Below are positions 8,682 through 14,936 of a stretch of DNA of 26,802 bases, one piece after another. This stretch comes from an uncultured Clostridia bacterium. GTDB lineage: Bacteria; Bacillota; Clostridia; Christensenellales; Aristaeellaceae. Each line of letters starts with the position of its first letter. Position 1 is the first letter of the stretch. The notes below the pieces were generated by a model. That model saw only the letters and a list, made by a program, of their open reading frames with translations. It was not told where the DNA came from and searched no databases. The position numbers and the translations under genes are program-made. The stretch is from positions 1 to 26,802 of the forward strand of contig CAKTUS010000034.1 of the NCBI GenBank assembly GCA_934621485.1. The letters run 5' to 3'.

Positions 8682-10172
8682 ATGGACCGGAGAAAACAAA
8701 AGCGCCTGTGGGCTTTTGGCGCTGCCGGGGTGGCGTTGCTGGCGGCTGCAACGCTGTGGCTGGCCCTGCGGCCGTCTGTAGCGCTGCCTGAAGCGGGAGA
8801 AAAGCTGCTGGACGCCAGCCGGGGGCTGGATGAAATCGTCGTGGAGGCGTCGCTGGATCCCGATACGCGGATGTTGACCGTCAGTCAAACGCTGACGCTG
8901 CAAAACCGTACGGGGCAGCCACAGGAAACGGTGGCGCTGCGGGCCTGGGCCAACGCGTTTCGCAGCCTGGATACCTCGCCCATCGCTTCGGAGGAACTGT
9001 TTGACCGCTGCTATCCAGACGGCTTTTCCAGCGGTTCGGTAACGGTTGCCAGGGCGGCGGCCAACGGACAGAACGTGGCTTTTCGCTATCTGGATACGGC
9101 CAAAACCGTGCTGTCGCTGCCGCTGGCAGATAGCTGGCAGCCGGGGGAAAGCATAAGCGTAGCGCTGCACTATCAGGTGGAAATTCCGCGCGCCGCCTAT
9201 CGCTTTGGCGTAAACGACGGCGTTTGGGCTCTGGGCAATGCCTTTGTGGTGCCGGCCCTGTGGCAGGACGGCCGCTGGCGCACGGATGAATACCTGCCGG
9301 TGGGAGATCCCTTTGTGAGTCAGTGCCAGAACTGGCAGGTAACGCTGTCCGTGCCGGAGGGCTATCAGTGCGCCGCAAGCGCCTATCCCACGGTGGAAAC
9401 GGCGGACGGCCGAAGGCTGTACAGCTTTGAGGCGCTGGCCGTGCGCGACTTTGCCCTGATAGCCGCTCAGGGGCTGCAACAGGCCCAGGCCATGGAGGAG
9501 GGCGTGCTGGTGACCGCCTACGCCAGGGACGCGGCGCAGGCCCGGCAGATGCTGACCTACGCCTGCCAGGCCCTGAAATGCTACTGTGCGCGTTATGGCG
9601 CTTATCCTTATCCAAGCTACACTCTGTGCCAGGCAAGCTTTTCTATGAGCGGCATGGAGTACCCGGCCCTTGCCATGATTGGCGCAAGCACGCTGGCTGC
9701 GGAGGATGCGCTGGAGCAGGCGGTAGCCCATGAAACCGCTCACCAGTGGTGGTATGCGGCGGTGGGCAGCGACCAGTGGAACCAGCCCTGGCAGGATGAG
9801 GCGCTGGCCGCCTTCAGCGTGTTGGAATACATGCAGCAGTATCATGGCGCGGCGGCACGGCAGGAAATGGAGCAGCAGGCGGAGTATGCGCTGCGTACCA
9901 CGGTGCCCCGAGGCGTTACCCCCGGCTGTCCGCTGGACCGTTTTTCCACCATGGGCGAATACAAGCTGGTGGTGTACGACCGGGGCCTGGCCCTCTTTTG
10001 CGCCCTGGACCGCATGACCGGCGGGCTGGACACGGCCCTGGCGGCCTATTATGACGCCTATGCGTTTGGCCTGGCCGGCCGGAAGGATTTGGAACAGACC
10101 CTTTGCACCGTTACCGGCCAGGATGTAACGCCTCTGTGCCGCGATTATTTAGACACGTACATTTTGCATTAA
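8682..10172 (+). CDS. Membrane-anchored short M1-type zinc metallopeptidase
   Basis: A 496-residue protein with an N-terminal membrane anchor (about residues 9-28, after a basic MDRRKQKR stretch), so the catalytic part should face outward. It carries the gluzincin site HETAH (His350, Glu351, His354) and the third zinc ligand Glu373, giving the exact HExxH-x18-E spacing of family M1. The exopeptidase-type motif is present as SGMEYP near 324, and YDRG downstream fits the catalytic tyrosine. Classical M1 aminopeptidases are about 850 residues; this one stops after the catalytic domain and lacks the long helical C-terminal domain. An alternative TTG start at 8670, with GGGAG before it, would overlap the preceding stop as TTGA and add four residues. 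The membrane anchor and the genes around it point to processing or recycling of surface peptides linked to the glycosylation genes; this is inference. Confidence 0.8.
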   Translation: MDRRKQKRLWAFGAAGVALLAAATLWLALRPSVALPEAGEKLLDASRGLDEIVVEASLDPDTRMLTVSQTLTLQNRTGQPQETVALRAWANAFRSLDTSPIASEELFDRCYPDGFSSGSVTVARAAANGQNVAFRYLDTAKTVLSLPLADSWQPGESISVALHYQVEIPRAAYRFGVNDGVWALGNAFVVPALWQDGRWRTDEYLPVGDPFVSQCQNWQVTLSVPEGYQCAASAYPTVETADGRRLYSFEALAVRDFALIAAQGLQQAQAMEEGVLVTAYARDAAQARQMLTYACQALKCYCARYGAYPYPSYTLCQASFSMSGMEYPALAMIGASTLAAEDALEQAVAHETAHQWWYAAVGSDQWNQPWQDEALAAFSVLEYMQQYHGAAARQEMEQQAEYALRTTVPRGVTPGCPLDRFSTMGEYKLVVYDRGLALFCALDRMTGGLDTALAAYYDAYAFGLAGRKDLEQTLCTVTGQDVTPLCRDYLDTYILH

Positions 10173-10209
10173 CGGCAGCGCTTACCATACGAAAGGAAGA
10201 ATGAGACTG

Positions 10210-11322
10210 ATGAATTACGCCAGTAAAACCGTGGTAATCATCCCTGCCTACAAGCCTGATGATCGCCTGCCGCCCTATGTGCAGGCTTTGCGGGAAGCCG
10301 GCATTGGCAAAGTTGTGATTGTGGATGACGGCAGCGGCGCGGGATTTCGCCCGTTGTTTGACCAGATTCCCGAAGACGGTTGCGTACACACGATTCATTA
10401 CGAGCCCAACGGCGGCAAGGGCGTAGCCCTGCGCCGGGGCATGGCCTGGGCGCAGGAAAACTGCCCGGATCAGGACATTGTAATTACCGCCGACAGCGAC
10501 GGCCAGCACACCGTCAAGGACGTGCTTCGCATGGCGGAAAGCCTGTGGGGAAACAGCGACGGCCTGCTGCTGGGCAGCCGCGATTTCAGCCAGTCGGACG
10601 TGCCCTTCAAAAGCCGCAACGGCAACCGCATCACCTCCGTGGTGTTTAAGCTGCTGTACGGCGTGTGGGTGGGGGACACCCAGACCGGCCTGCGGGGCTT
10701 TCATCGGAATTTGCTGCCCATGATGGGCCAGGTGAAGGGCGACCGCTACGAATATGAAATGAACGTGCTCATCGAGTGTGCCCACCGCCGCATTGTCATG
10801 CGGCCCCTGTCCATTCAAACGGTGTATGAGAACAATAACGAAGGCAGCCATTTCCGCGCCTTCCGCGACAGCGCCCGCATATACGGCGTCATTTTCGGCG
10901 GCTTTTTCAAGTTCATCAGCTCGTCGGTGATCTGCTTTTTGGTGGACTATCTGCTGTATTTGCTGCTGAACAACCTGTTTAAGGCCCATGTGCCGGCCTT
11001 GGAGCACGAGTTTCGTTTCCTGTTTATTCACTTCTTGTCCCGCATCGGCCTGGCCACGGTGCTGTCCCGAGTGGTCAGCGGCCTGACCAACTTTGCGCTG
11101 AACCGCAAGTTTGTGTTCACGGACAAAGCCTCTGTAGGCAAAACCTTTCCCCGGTATCTGGCGGTGTTTTTCCTGATTATGCTTCTTTCTGCCGGGCTTA
11201 CCAGCTCGCTGCACCTGTGGCTGGGGCTGAGCGAGAACCTGATTAAGATTCCGGTGGATCTGCTGCTGTTCTTCCTGAGCTATTATTTGCAGCGCCGCTG
11301 GGTTTTTGTGACAAGGGAATAA
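10210..11322 (+). CDS. GT2-GtrA fusion: polyprenyl-phosphate glycosyltransferase with GtrA flippase-like domain
   Basis: A 370-residue fusion. Residues 1-220 are a family 2 transferase with VVIIPAYKPDD, VDDGS (Asp39/Asp40) and the DSDGQH metal site near 97; residues from about 234 on form a GtrA domain of four membrane helices ending in LQRRWVF. GtrB-like transferases load a sugar on undecaprenyl phosphate, and GtrA proteins are thought to move the loaded lipid across the membrane, so the fusion joins synthesis and flipping. The ATG at 10201 is too close to AAAGGAAG (10192-10199); the ATG at 10210 has normal spacing and is preferred. It lies 37 bases after the peptidase gene and is the last gene of the cluster. 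Confidence 0.9.
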   Translation: MNYASKTVVIIPAYKPDDRLPPYVQALREAGIGKVVIVDDGSGAGFRPLFDQIPEDGCVHTIHYEPNGGKGVALRRGMAWAQENCPDQDIVITADSDGQHTVKDVLRMAESLWGNSDGLLLGSRDFSQSDVPFKSRNGNRITSVVFKLLYGVWVGDTQTGLRGFHRNLLPMMGQVKGDRYEYEMNVLIECAHRRIVMRPLSIQTVYENNNEGSHFRAFRDSARIYGVIFGGFFKFISSSVICFLVDYLLYLLLNNLFKAHVPALEHEFRFLFIHFLSRIGLATVLSRVVSGLTNFALNRKFVFTDKASVGKTFPRYLAVFFLIMLLSAGLTSSLHLWLGLSENLIKIPVDLLLFFLSYYLQRRWVFVTRE

Positions 11323-11329
11323 CAAAAAA

Positions 11330-11345
11330 GCGCGCCGAAGCGCGC
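11330..11345. repeat. Short palindrome bounding repeat copy A (left)
   Basis: GCGCGC (11330-11335), loop CGAA, GCGCGC (11340-11345). It lies 8 bases after the GT2-GtrA stop. Almost the same palindrome recurs at 11505-11522 on the other side of the element. It might also help end the cluster transcript, though it lacks a T tract. Confidence 0.7.
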
Positions 11346-11347
11346 CC

Positions 11348-11503
11348 CAGGTTGCTGAAAAAGTGGAGGTGCAGGAGGCACTGTCTCCTGCCGGGGTTTT
11401 AGGGGGGAGCCCCTAAGCCTTATGGCACAGCATTTTTCCCTGCGAACCAGCGAAGCGCCGCTTCCGGGCGATGGCGGCCAATCAGGGATTTTTCGATAGT
11501 CTG
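11348..11503 (+). repeat. Dispersed structured repeat, copy A
   Basis: A 156-bp non-coding element starting CAGGTTGCTGAAAAAGTGG and ending TTTTTCGATAGTCTG. It contains hairpin 1 (11371-11391, GCAGGAGGC arm) and hairpin 2 around 11400-11416 (AGGGG arm), followed by a less conserved tail. It matches copy C over nearly all of its first 100 bases. It sits between two convergent genes. Confidence 0.85.
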
Positions 11504-11537
11504 AGGCGCGCCGAAGCGCGCCCGGACTGTCGAAAAA
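11488..11537. repeat. 50-nt palindrome joining the right end of copy A to an inverted element end
   Basis: Arms 11488-11511 and 11516-11537 pair almost fully around a CGAA loop. The outer parts (TTTTTCGAtAGTCtG and CGGACTGTCGAAAAA) are two element ends facing each other; the inner part is the GGCGCGC palindrome. As RNA or single-stranded DNA this would be a very stable cruciform or hairpin. Confidence 0.75.
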
Positions 11538-11803
11538 CCAGGATTTCGGAGGGAAGCGGCATCCGATGACCGTTCCGAAAACGGAGGCGTGTCCATCCGT
11601 TTCGAAGTCCTGCCGTACAAGACTTTCCCTACGCACTTTGCCGCCCGGCGAACCGCAGGCGAGGATGGCCGTCCTGCGAGCTCGTTTGACCGCCTGATCA
11701 GCGATCGGAGCGCAAGGGGCAAAAGGCGCGCAATCGTTGAGAGTGTGGATGGCGCAGGCTTCGCTCGTTTCGCGCTTTGCCTGCGGGCGGCGGCGTGAAG
11801 CGG
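11538..11803. other. Non-coding stretch between convergent genes
   Basis: No convincing gene, RNA or further element copy is seen here. Short open frames on both strands lack ribosome binding sites and resemble the translated-repeat type of spurious ORF. The segment follows an inverted element end, so it may be the remains of a longer or decayed element. Confidence 0.5.
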
Positions 11804-12241
11804 TCAGGCCTGGCAGCCGTCACAGCGCCCGCCGCAGTGACTTAGGCAGATTTCATCCGCTCGGAGGTGCATTGGCGTGCATTCGCCCTGCCGGGCCTCG
11901 GCATGGAAGCCGTAGGGCAGGAAGAAGGCTGTCGCCTCTGCCGGGGCGGTGAGACGGATTTCTGTGGCGCTGTGGGTGAGCGCCTTAAACAGCAGCAGCC
12001 GCACCAGCAGGTCGCCAAAGCCGCGGCCGCGCATGGGCTGCAGCACACCCACATCACCCAGCACAAACGCGCCGTCCTGCCACCACAGGCGGGCGGAGCC
12101 TACAGGCGTATCGCCGTCCAGAACCACCACCTGCTGGGCCTGATCGTCCAGCTCGTCGCGCCCCCGGCCGAAAACCGCCTCGCGAATGGCAAGCGGCGTG
12201 CGGATGTCCGTACCCATGGGGTACCATTTACCCTGAATCAT
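11804..12241 (-). CDS. GNAT family N-acetyltransferase with C-terminal cysteine-rich tail
   Basis: A 145-residue single-domain GNAT that should transfer an acetyl group from acetyl-CoA to an amine. The acetyl-CoA binding loop reads QPMRGRGFGDLL at 68-79, after the strand GDVGVLQPMRG, and the final strand holds AFFLPYGF. The acceptor is unknown. The last residues form a small Cys cluster, Cys132, Cys136, Cys140 and Cys143 with His135, which the GNAT fold does not need and which could bind a metal. AAGGAGG (complement of 12250-12256) fixes the start at 12241 rather than at the ATG 78 bases upstream. Only 34 bases separate this start from the divergent DUF896 gene, so each promoter must overlap the other gene or the shared gap. 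Confidence 0.85.
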   Translation of the reverse strand: MIQGKWYPMGTDIRTPLAIREAVFGRGRDELDDQAQQVVVLDGDTPVGSARLWWQDGAFVLGDVGVLQPMRGRGFGDLLVRLLLFKALTHSATEIRLTAPAEATAFFLPYGFHAEARQGECTPMHLRADEICLSHCGGRCDGCQA

Positions 12242-12275
12242 ATGGACAACCTCCTTAGGAAAGGAATGAAAACAA

Positions 12276-12488
12276 ATGGAGCATGAAAAAATTGAACGCA
12301 TTAGTGAATTGACGCGCATCAGCCGTCAGCGCCAGCTGACCCATGAGGAGCTGAAAGAGCGCGAGGCGCTGCGGCAGGAATACCTGGAAGGCTTTCGGGA
12401 AAACACCCGCGCCGTGCTGGAAAGCGTGCGCATTAAGCGCCCGGACGGCAGCATTACACCCCTTCAAAAGAAACAGGACAAGCCGTAA
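12276..12488 (+). CDS. DUF896 (YnzC-like) small protein
   Basis: A 70-residue protein beginning MEHEKIERISELTRISR and containing LTHEELKEREALRQEYLEGF, the two-helix hairpin typical of DUF896. The B. subtilis member is YnzC, a small cytoplasmic helical protein linked to the SOS operon yneA-yneB-ynzC. Its biochemical role is unknown. Length and sequence match the family end to end. A purine-rich AAAGGAA lies about 10 bases before the ATG. It is divergent from the GNAT gene and is followed by a separate promoter for the DUF1292 gene, so it is probably transcribed alone. No LexA-like site was recognised in the 34-base upstream gap. Confidence 0.85.
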   Translation: MEHEKIERISELTRISRQRQLTHEELKEREALRQEYLEGFRENTRAVLESVRIKRPDGSITPLQKKQDKP

Positions 12489-12543
12489 ACCTGCTTGCCC
12501 CCAACAGACCCATCATACCATAGAAGTAAAAAAAACTCAAGAC

Positions 12544-12572
12544 TTGTTTCTTGGAGAGGCTTCGGGTATAAT
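12544..12572 (+). promoter_or_regulatory. Promoter for the DUF1292 gene
   Basis: -35 TTGTTT (12544-12549), a 17-base spacer, and a perfect -10 TATAAT (12567-12572). The start point should be near 12579, giving a leader of about 130 bases before the TTG start codon at 12708. Confidence 0.8.
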
Positions 12573-12707
12573 AAAGCCGTGCCAGAGGAAGAGGATGAAC
12601 ACTCACCGCTCCCCATCGTGCTGGGATAACCGCAGGATGTGATGACACGGCGGCGAAGAGCCCATTGCGATGCTGGCAATCAGGCGAAGAATGGGAGGCT
12701 GATTCCA

Positions 12708-13088
12708 TTGAACAACGACGAACAGTTGAACGGCGGCATGGCCGCCGAAGAAGAACGGGACCTGGTAGAATTTGTAGATGAAGAGGGGAACACCCTGCCG
12801 CTGGAAGTAATCCGCTACGTCTTTTACAACGGCGAAGAATATGCCGTCCTGGGCGAAGTGCACGATGACGAAGAATGCGGTTGCTGCTGCGAAGAGTGTG
12901 ACCACGACCACGCGGATGAGGATGAGGAAGAAGAGTGCCCTCTCTACATTATGAAGGTAGCGGAAAAGGTAGAGGACGGCGAGGAGCTGGAAGAGTTCAT
13001 CCCCGTGGAAGACGAAGACCTGTTCGAGCAACTCATTAAAGTGGTAGAGGCCGATTTTGCGGCCGACGAATCCTTTGACGACGAGTAA
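12708..13088 (+). CDS. DUF1292 (YrzB-like) acidic protein with Cys/His-rich insert
   Basis: A 126-residue, very acidic protein. Residues 18-51 (DLVEFVDEEGNTLPLEV... YNGEEYAVLGEV) and 79-115 (LYIMKVAE... EEFIPVEDEDLFEQL) are the two halves of the DUF1292 domain, whose function is unknown. Between them lies a metal-ligand-rich insert with Cys57, Cys59, Cys60, Cys61, Cys64, His66, His68 and Cys77. I chose TTG at 12708 because GGGAGG at 12693-12698 is placed correctly for it and the family begins soon after. The in-frame ATG at 12639 has no site and would add an unrelated basic stretch. The insert could bind zinc, nickel or an iron-sulfur cluster. Similar His/Cys-rich inserts occur in other clostridial members from memory, but none has a proven role. 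Confidence 0.8.
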   Translation: MNNDEQLNGGMAAEEERDLVEFVDEEGNTLPLEVIRYVFYNGEEYAVLGEVHDDEECGCCCEECDHDHADEDEEEECPLYIMKVAEKVEDGEELEEFIPVEDEDLFEQLIKVVEADFAADESFDDE

Positions 13089-13225
13089 CACCCCGCATGT
13101 GCGGACGGACTGTTGGCAAAACCCCTAGGATCGCTTTTTTTCCTACGCAGCCGTTGTGGCTGTTCAGATAAAGCCCCTGGTTTTGGAATCTCCTACAGTC
13201 GAACAGGCAGGAACTGAATAGATGA
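13089..13225 (+). other. Possible structured RNA or 3' UTR after the DUF1292 gene
   Basis: No gene fits here. A closing helix CAAAACC (13117-13123) with GGTTTTG (13179-13185) encloses two smaller hairpins, TAGGA/TCCTA (13126-13130 with 13141-13145) and CAGCC/GGCTG (13148-13152 with 13158-13162). This would give a three-way junction about 70 bases long just before a terminator. I do not recognise an Rfam family. No promoter of its own was seen, so it is probably the tail of the DUF1292 transcript. Confidence 0.3.
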
Positions 13226-13263
13226 AAACGGCTGAACGGTATTGTCCGTTCAGCCGTTTCTTT
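13226..13263 (+). terminator. Intrinsic terminator, usable from both sides
   Basis: A 14-bp perfect stem (13226-13239 with 13246-13259), six-base loop, then CTTT. On the opposite strand the stem also runs into TTTT, so it could end both the DUF1292 transcript and any leftward transcript that passes galactokinase and copy B. Confidence 0.85.
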
Positions 13264-13304
13264 GTATGCCGGTATGAGAAAAGCGCTCAGAAGCTGCGGC
13301 TCCA

Positions 13305-13574
13305 CAGGCTGCCGAAAAAGTGGGGGAGCAGGAGGCAGAGCGGTCGCTCAAACGCGGGGAGGGCAACGATTGAAGTCTTCCATGGTTTTGCACCCCCCGC
13401 CTGCGGATCGCTATGCGCCTATGGCGGCGGTGCCCACCGGATGCCAGCTTTTCTCCGCCCCCCGCCGGGGTTTTAGGGCGGAGCCCCTAAGCCTTGCGCC
13501 ATCACTCTTTTCCCGCGAACCGGCGCAGCCGTGTTCGCGGGCGCGCACTCTCCTGTAGGGTTTTCGACGGTCTG
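13305..13574 (+). repeat. Dispersed structured repeat, copy B (expanded)
   Basis: It starts CAGGCTGCCGAAAAAGTGG and ends TTTTCGACGGTCTG. The core around hairpin 2 (GGGCGGAGCCCCTAAGCCTT) and the tail with CCCGCGAACC match copy C closely. It is 270 bp long because about 115 bases of unrelated sequence replace hairpin 1. The near-identical strings AG(C)CTGCGGCTCCA flank it at 13292-13304 and 13579-13592. It lies between the convergent DUF1292 and galactokinase-family genes and ends about 40 bases past the kinase stop. Confidence 0.8.
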
Positions 13575-13611
13575 TAAGAGCCTGCGGCTCCAAGGCGCTT
13601 CGGGCTTGCCG

Positions 13612-14904
13612 CTACAGCCGCAAGCAATAGGGCCCAACGGGGCGAATGTCCAGTATATCACAGCTGTGAGCGCCAAACACGGCCTCCATTTCGTGCACAA
13701 AGCCGTCCATACGTTTTAACGGAACGAAGTTCAGGGTGGTGCCGGCGAAGCCGCCGCCATGCACGCGCCATGCGCCGTCGCGGCACAGCAGGTTTTCGCC
13801 AAGCATCAGGGCCAGGGCCAGCTCCTGGCGATTGGCAGAAGAAAACACATTTTGCAAATAGCAATAGCTGGAGCGGCCGCTTTCAATAATCAAGCGCAGG
13901 AAAGACGGCAGATCGTCGCTTTGCAGCGCATCCACTTCTTCGGCTACGCGGCGGTTTTCCGCAAAATAGTGAGCGGCGCGCAAAATGGCCCGGTCCGCAT
14001 TTTGTCCCTTGAGGGCCTCCCGCAATTGAGGAATGGCCTGTAAAAAGCGTTCAGGCTGCACGTCCCGCAGGTTTTCTTGCTCAAAAAAAGCGGCCACAGC
14101 GTGCATTTCCTGAGGAATGGCGGCGTAGTCGGGCGTCAGGTCGTCATGGCTGCCGCCGGAATTCACCACCACCAGCCCGTAGCCCTTTTGCGCAAAATCA
14201 TATTGCAGGGCGCGTACCTCAGGGTCGTCCTTTTGAAAGTCGATGTAGGAAAGGCCGCCCATGCTGCTGGCCATTTGATCCAGCAGGCCGCTGGGCTTGC
14301 CGAAATACACGTTTTCCGCATATTGGGAAAAAATGGCCCGCTGCTTGGCGTCCAGCTTGCCTCCGTTGTACAGCTCATCCAAAATGGCGCACAGCAGCAC
14401 CTCTACCGCCGCCGAGCTGCTCAGCCCGCTGCCGCCCCGCACGGTGGAGGTCATCGCCGCGTCGAAACCGCCGATGACAAAGCCTGCCTCCTGCATTTTG
14501 AAAGCCACGCCGCGCACCAGCGCCGCAGTGGTCCCTCTTTCTTCCGGGTGAACCGTTACATCGTCCAGATGAACGCAGATGGGCGCATAACCCTCGCTGT
14601 GCAGGTTCACCACGTTGTCGGCGCGGGGCGACACGGCGGCTACGGTATCCAAATTCACAGCCGCCGCCAGCACCTTGCCCCGGTTGTGATCGGTATGATT
14701 GCCGCCGATTTCCGCCCGGCCCGGCGCGCTAATGAAGGTAACGTTTCCATCGTGCTGAAAAAGCTCCTCGTGTTTTTTCAGCAGGCGGCTGTAACGGGTG
14801 CTTTGATGAACCAACATGCCGTCGCGCTGCCCATAGAGGTAGGTAAGTTGTTTCATCACTTCCGGGGTTTTCAGCTGACCCAGCATTTGAGCGTACAGAT
14901 TCAT
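13612..14904 (-). CDS. Galactokinase-family GHMP sugar kinase, divergent sugar site
   Basis: A 430-residue GHMP kinase that should phosphorylate a sugar at C1 with ATP. The galactokinase signature is at 61-74, the ATP loop GGSGLSSSAA at 157-166, the catalytic-Asp region SGLLDQMASSMGG with Asp209, and GHMP motif 3 VHGGGFAGTT at 381-390. The signature reads PGRAEIGGNHTDHN instead of the usual GRxNLIGEHTDYN. The glutamate that contacts the galactose C6 hydroxyl in known galactokinases (Glu43 in human GALK1) is therefore Asn69 here. It is somewhat longer than the usual 390 residues because of an N-terminal extension. The start lies 32 bases after the solute-binding protein gene, so the two are probably one operon that takes up and activates a sugar. 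The GHMP fold is certain, but the exact substrate is not, so no symbol is given. Confidence 0.85.
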   Translation of the reverse strand: MNLYAQMLGQLKTPEVMKQLTYLYGQRDGMLVHQSTRYSRLLKKHEELFQHDGNVTFISAPGRAEIGGNHTDHNRGKVLAAAVNLDTVAAVSPRADNVVNLHSEGYAPICVHLDDVTVHPEERGTTAALVRGVAFKMQEAGFVIGGFDAAMTSTVRGGSGLSSSAAVEVLLCAILDELYNGGKLDAKQRAIFSQYAENVYFGKPSGLLDQMASSMGGLSYIDFQKDDPEVRALQYDFAQKGYGLVVVNSGGSHDDLTPDYAAIPQEMHAVAAFFEQENLRDVQPERFLQAIPQLREALKGQNADRAILRAAHYFAENRRVAEEVDALQSDDLPSFLRLIIESGRSSYCYLQNVFSSANRQELALALMLGENLLCRDGAWRVHGGGFAGTTLNFVPLKRMDGFVHEMEAVFGAHSCDILDIRPVGPYCLRL

Positions 14905-14936
14905 GCGCTAGTTCCATCCTTTCATCCGTGATGGGC

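Noticed and set aside
8484..9845. A 453-codon minus-strand frame opposite the M1 peptidase gene
   Set aside because: Same kind of GC-driven shadow; the plus strand shows intact zinc-site motifs and a coherent protein.
13089..13225. 6S RNA or a known riboswitch after the DUF1292 gene
   Set aside because: I could not match the conserved parts of 6S RNA, c-di-GMP, ZTP, TPP, FMN or T-box RNAs, so no family name is given.
13411..13593. Short frames over repeat copies (also 11420-11722 and 16345-16846)
   Set aside because: They lie over the non-coding repeat elements and their surroundings, differ in frame between copies, and lack ribosome binding sites.
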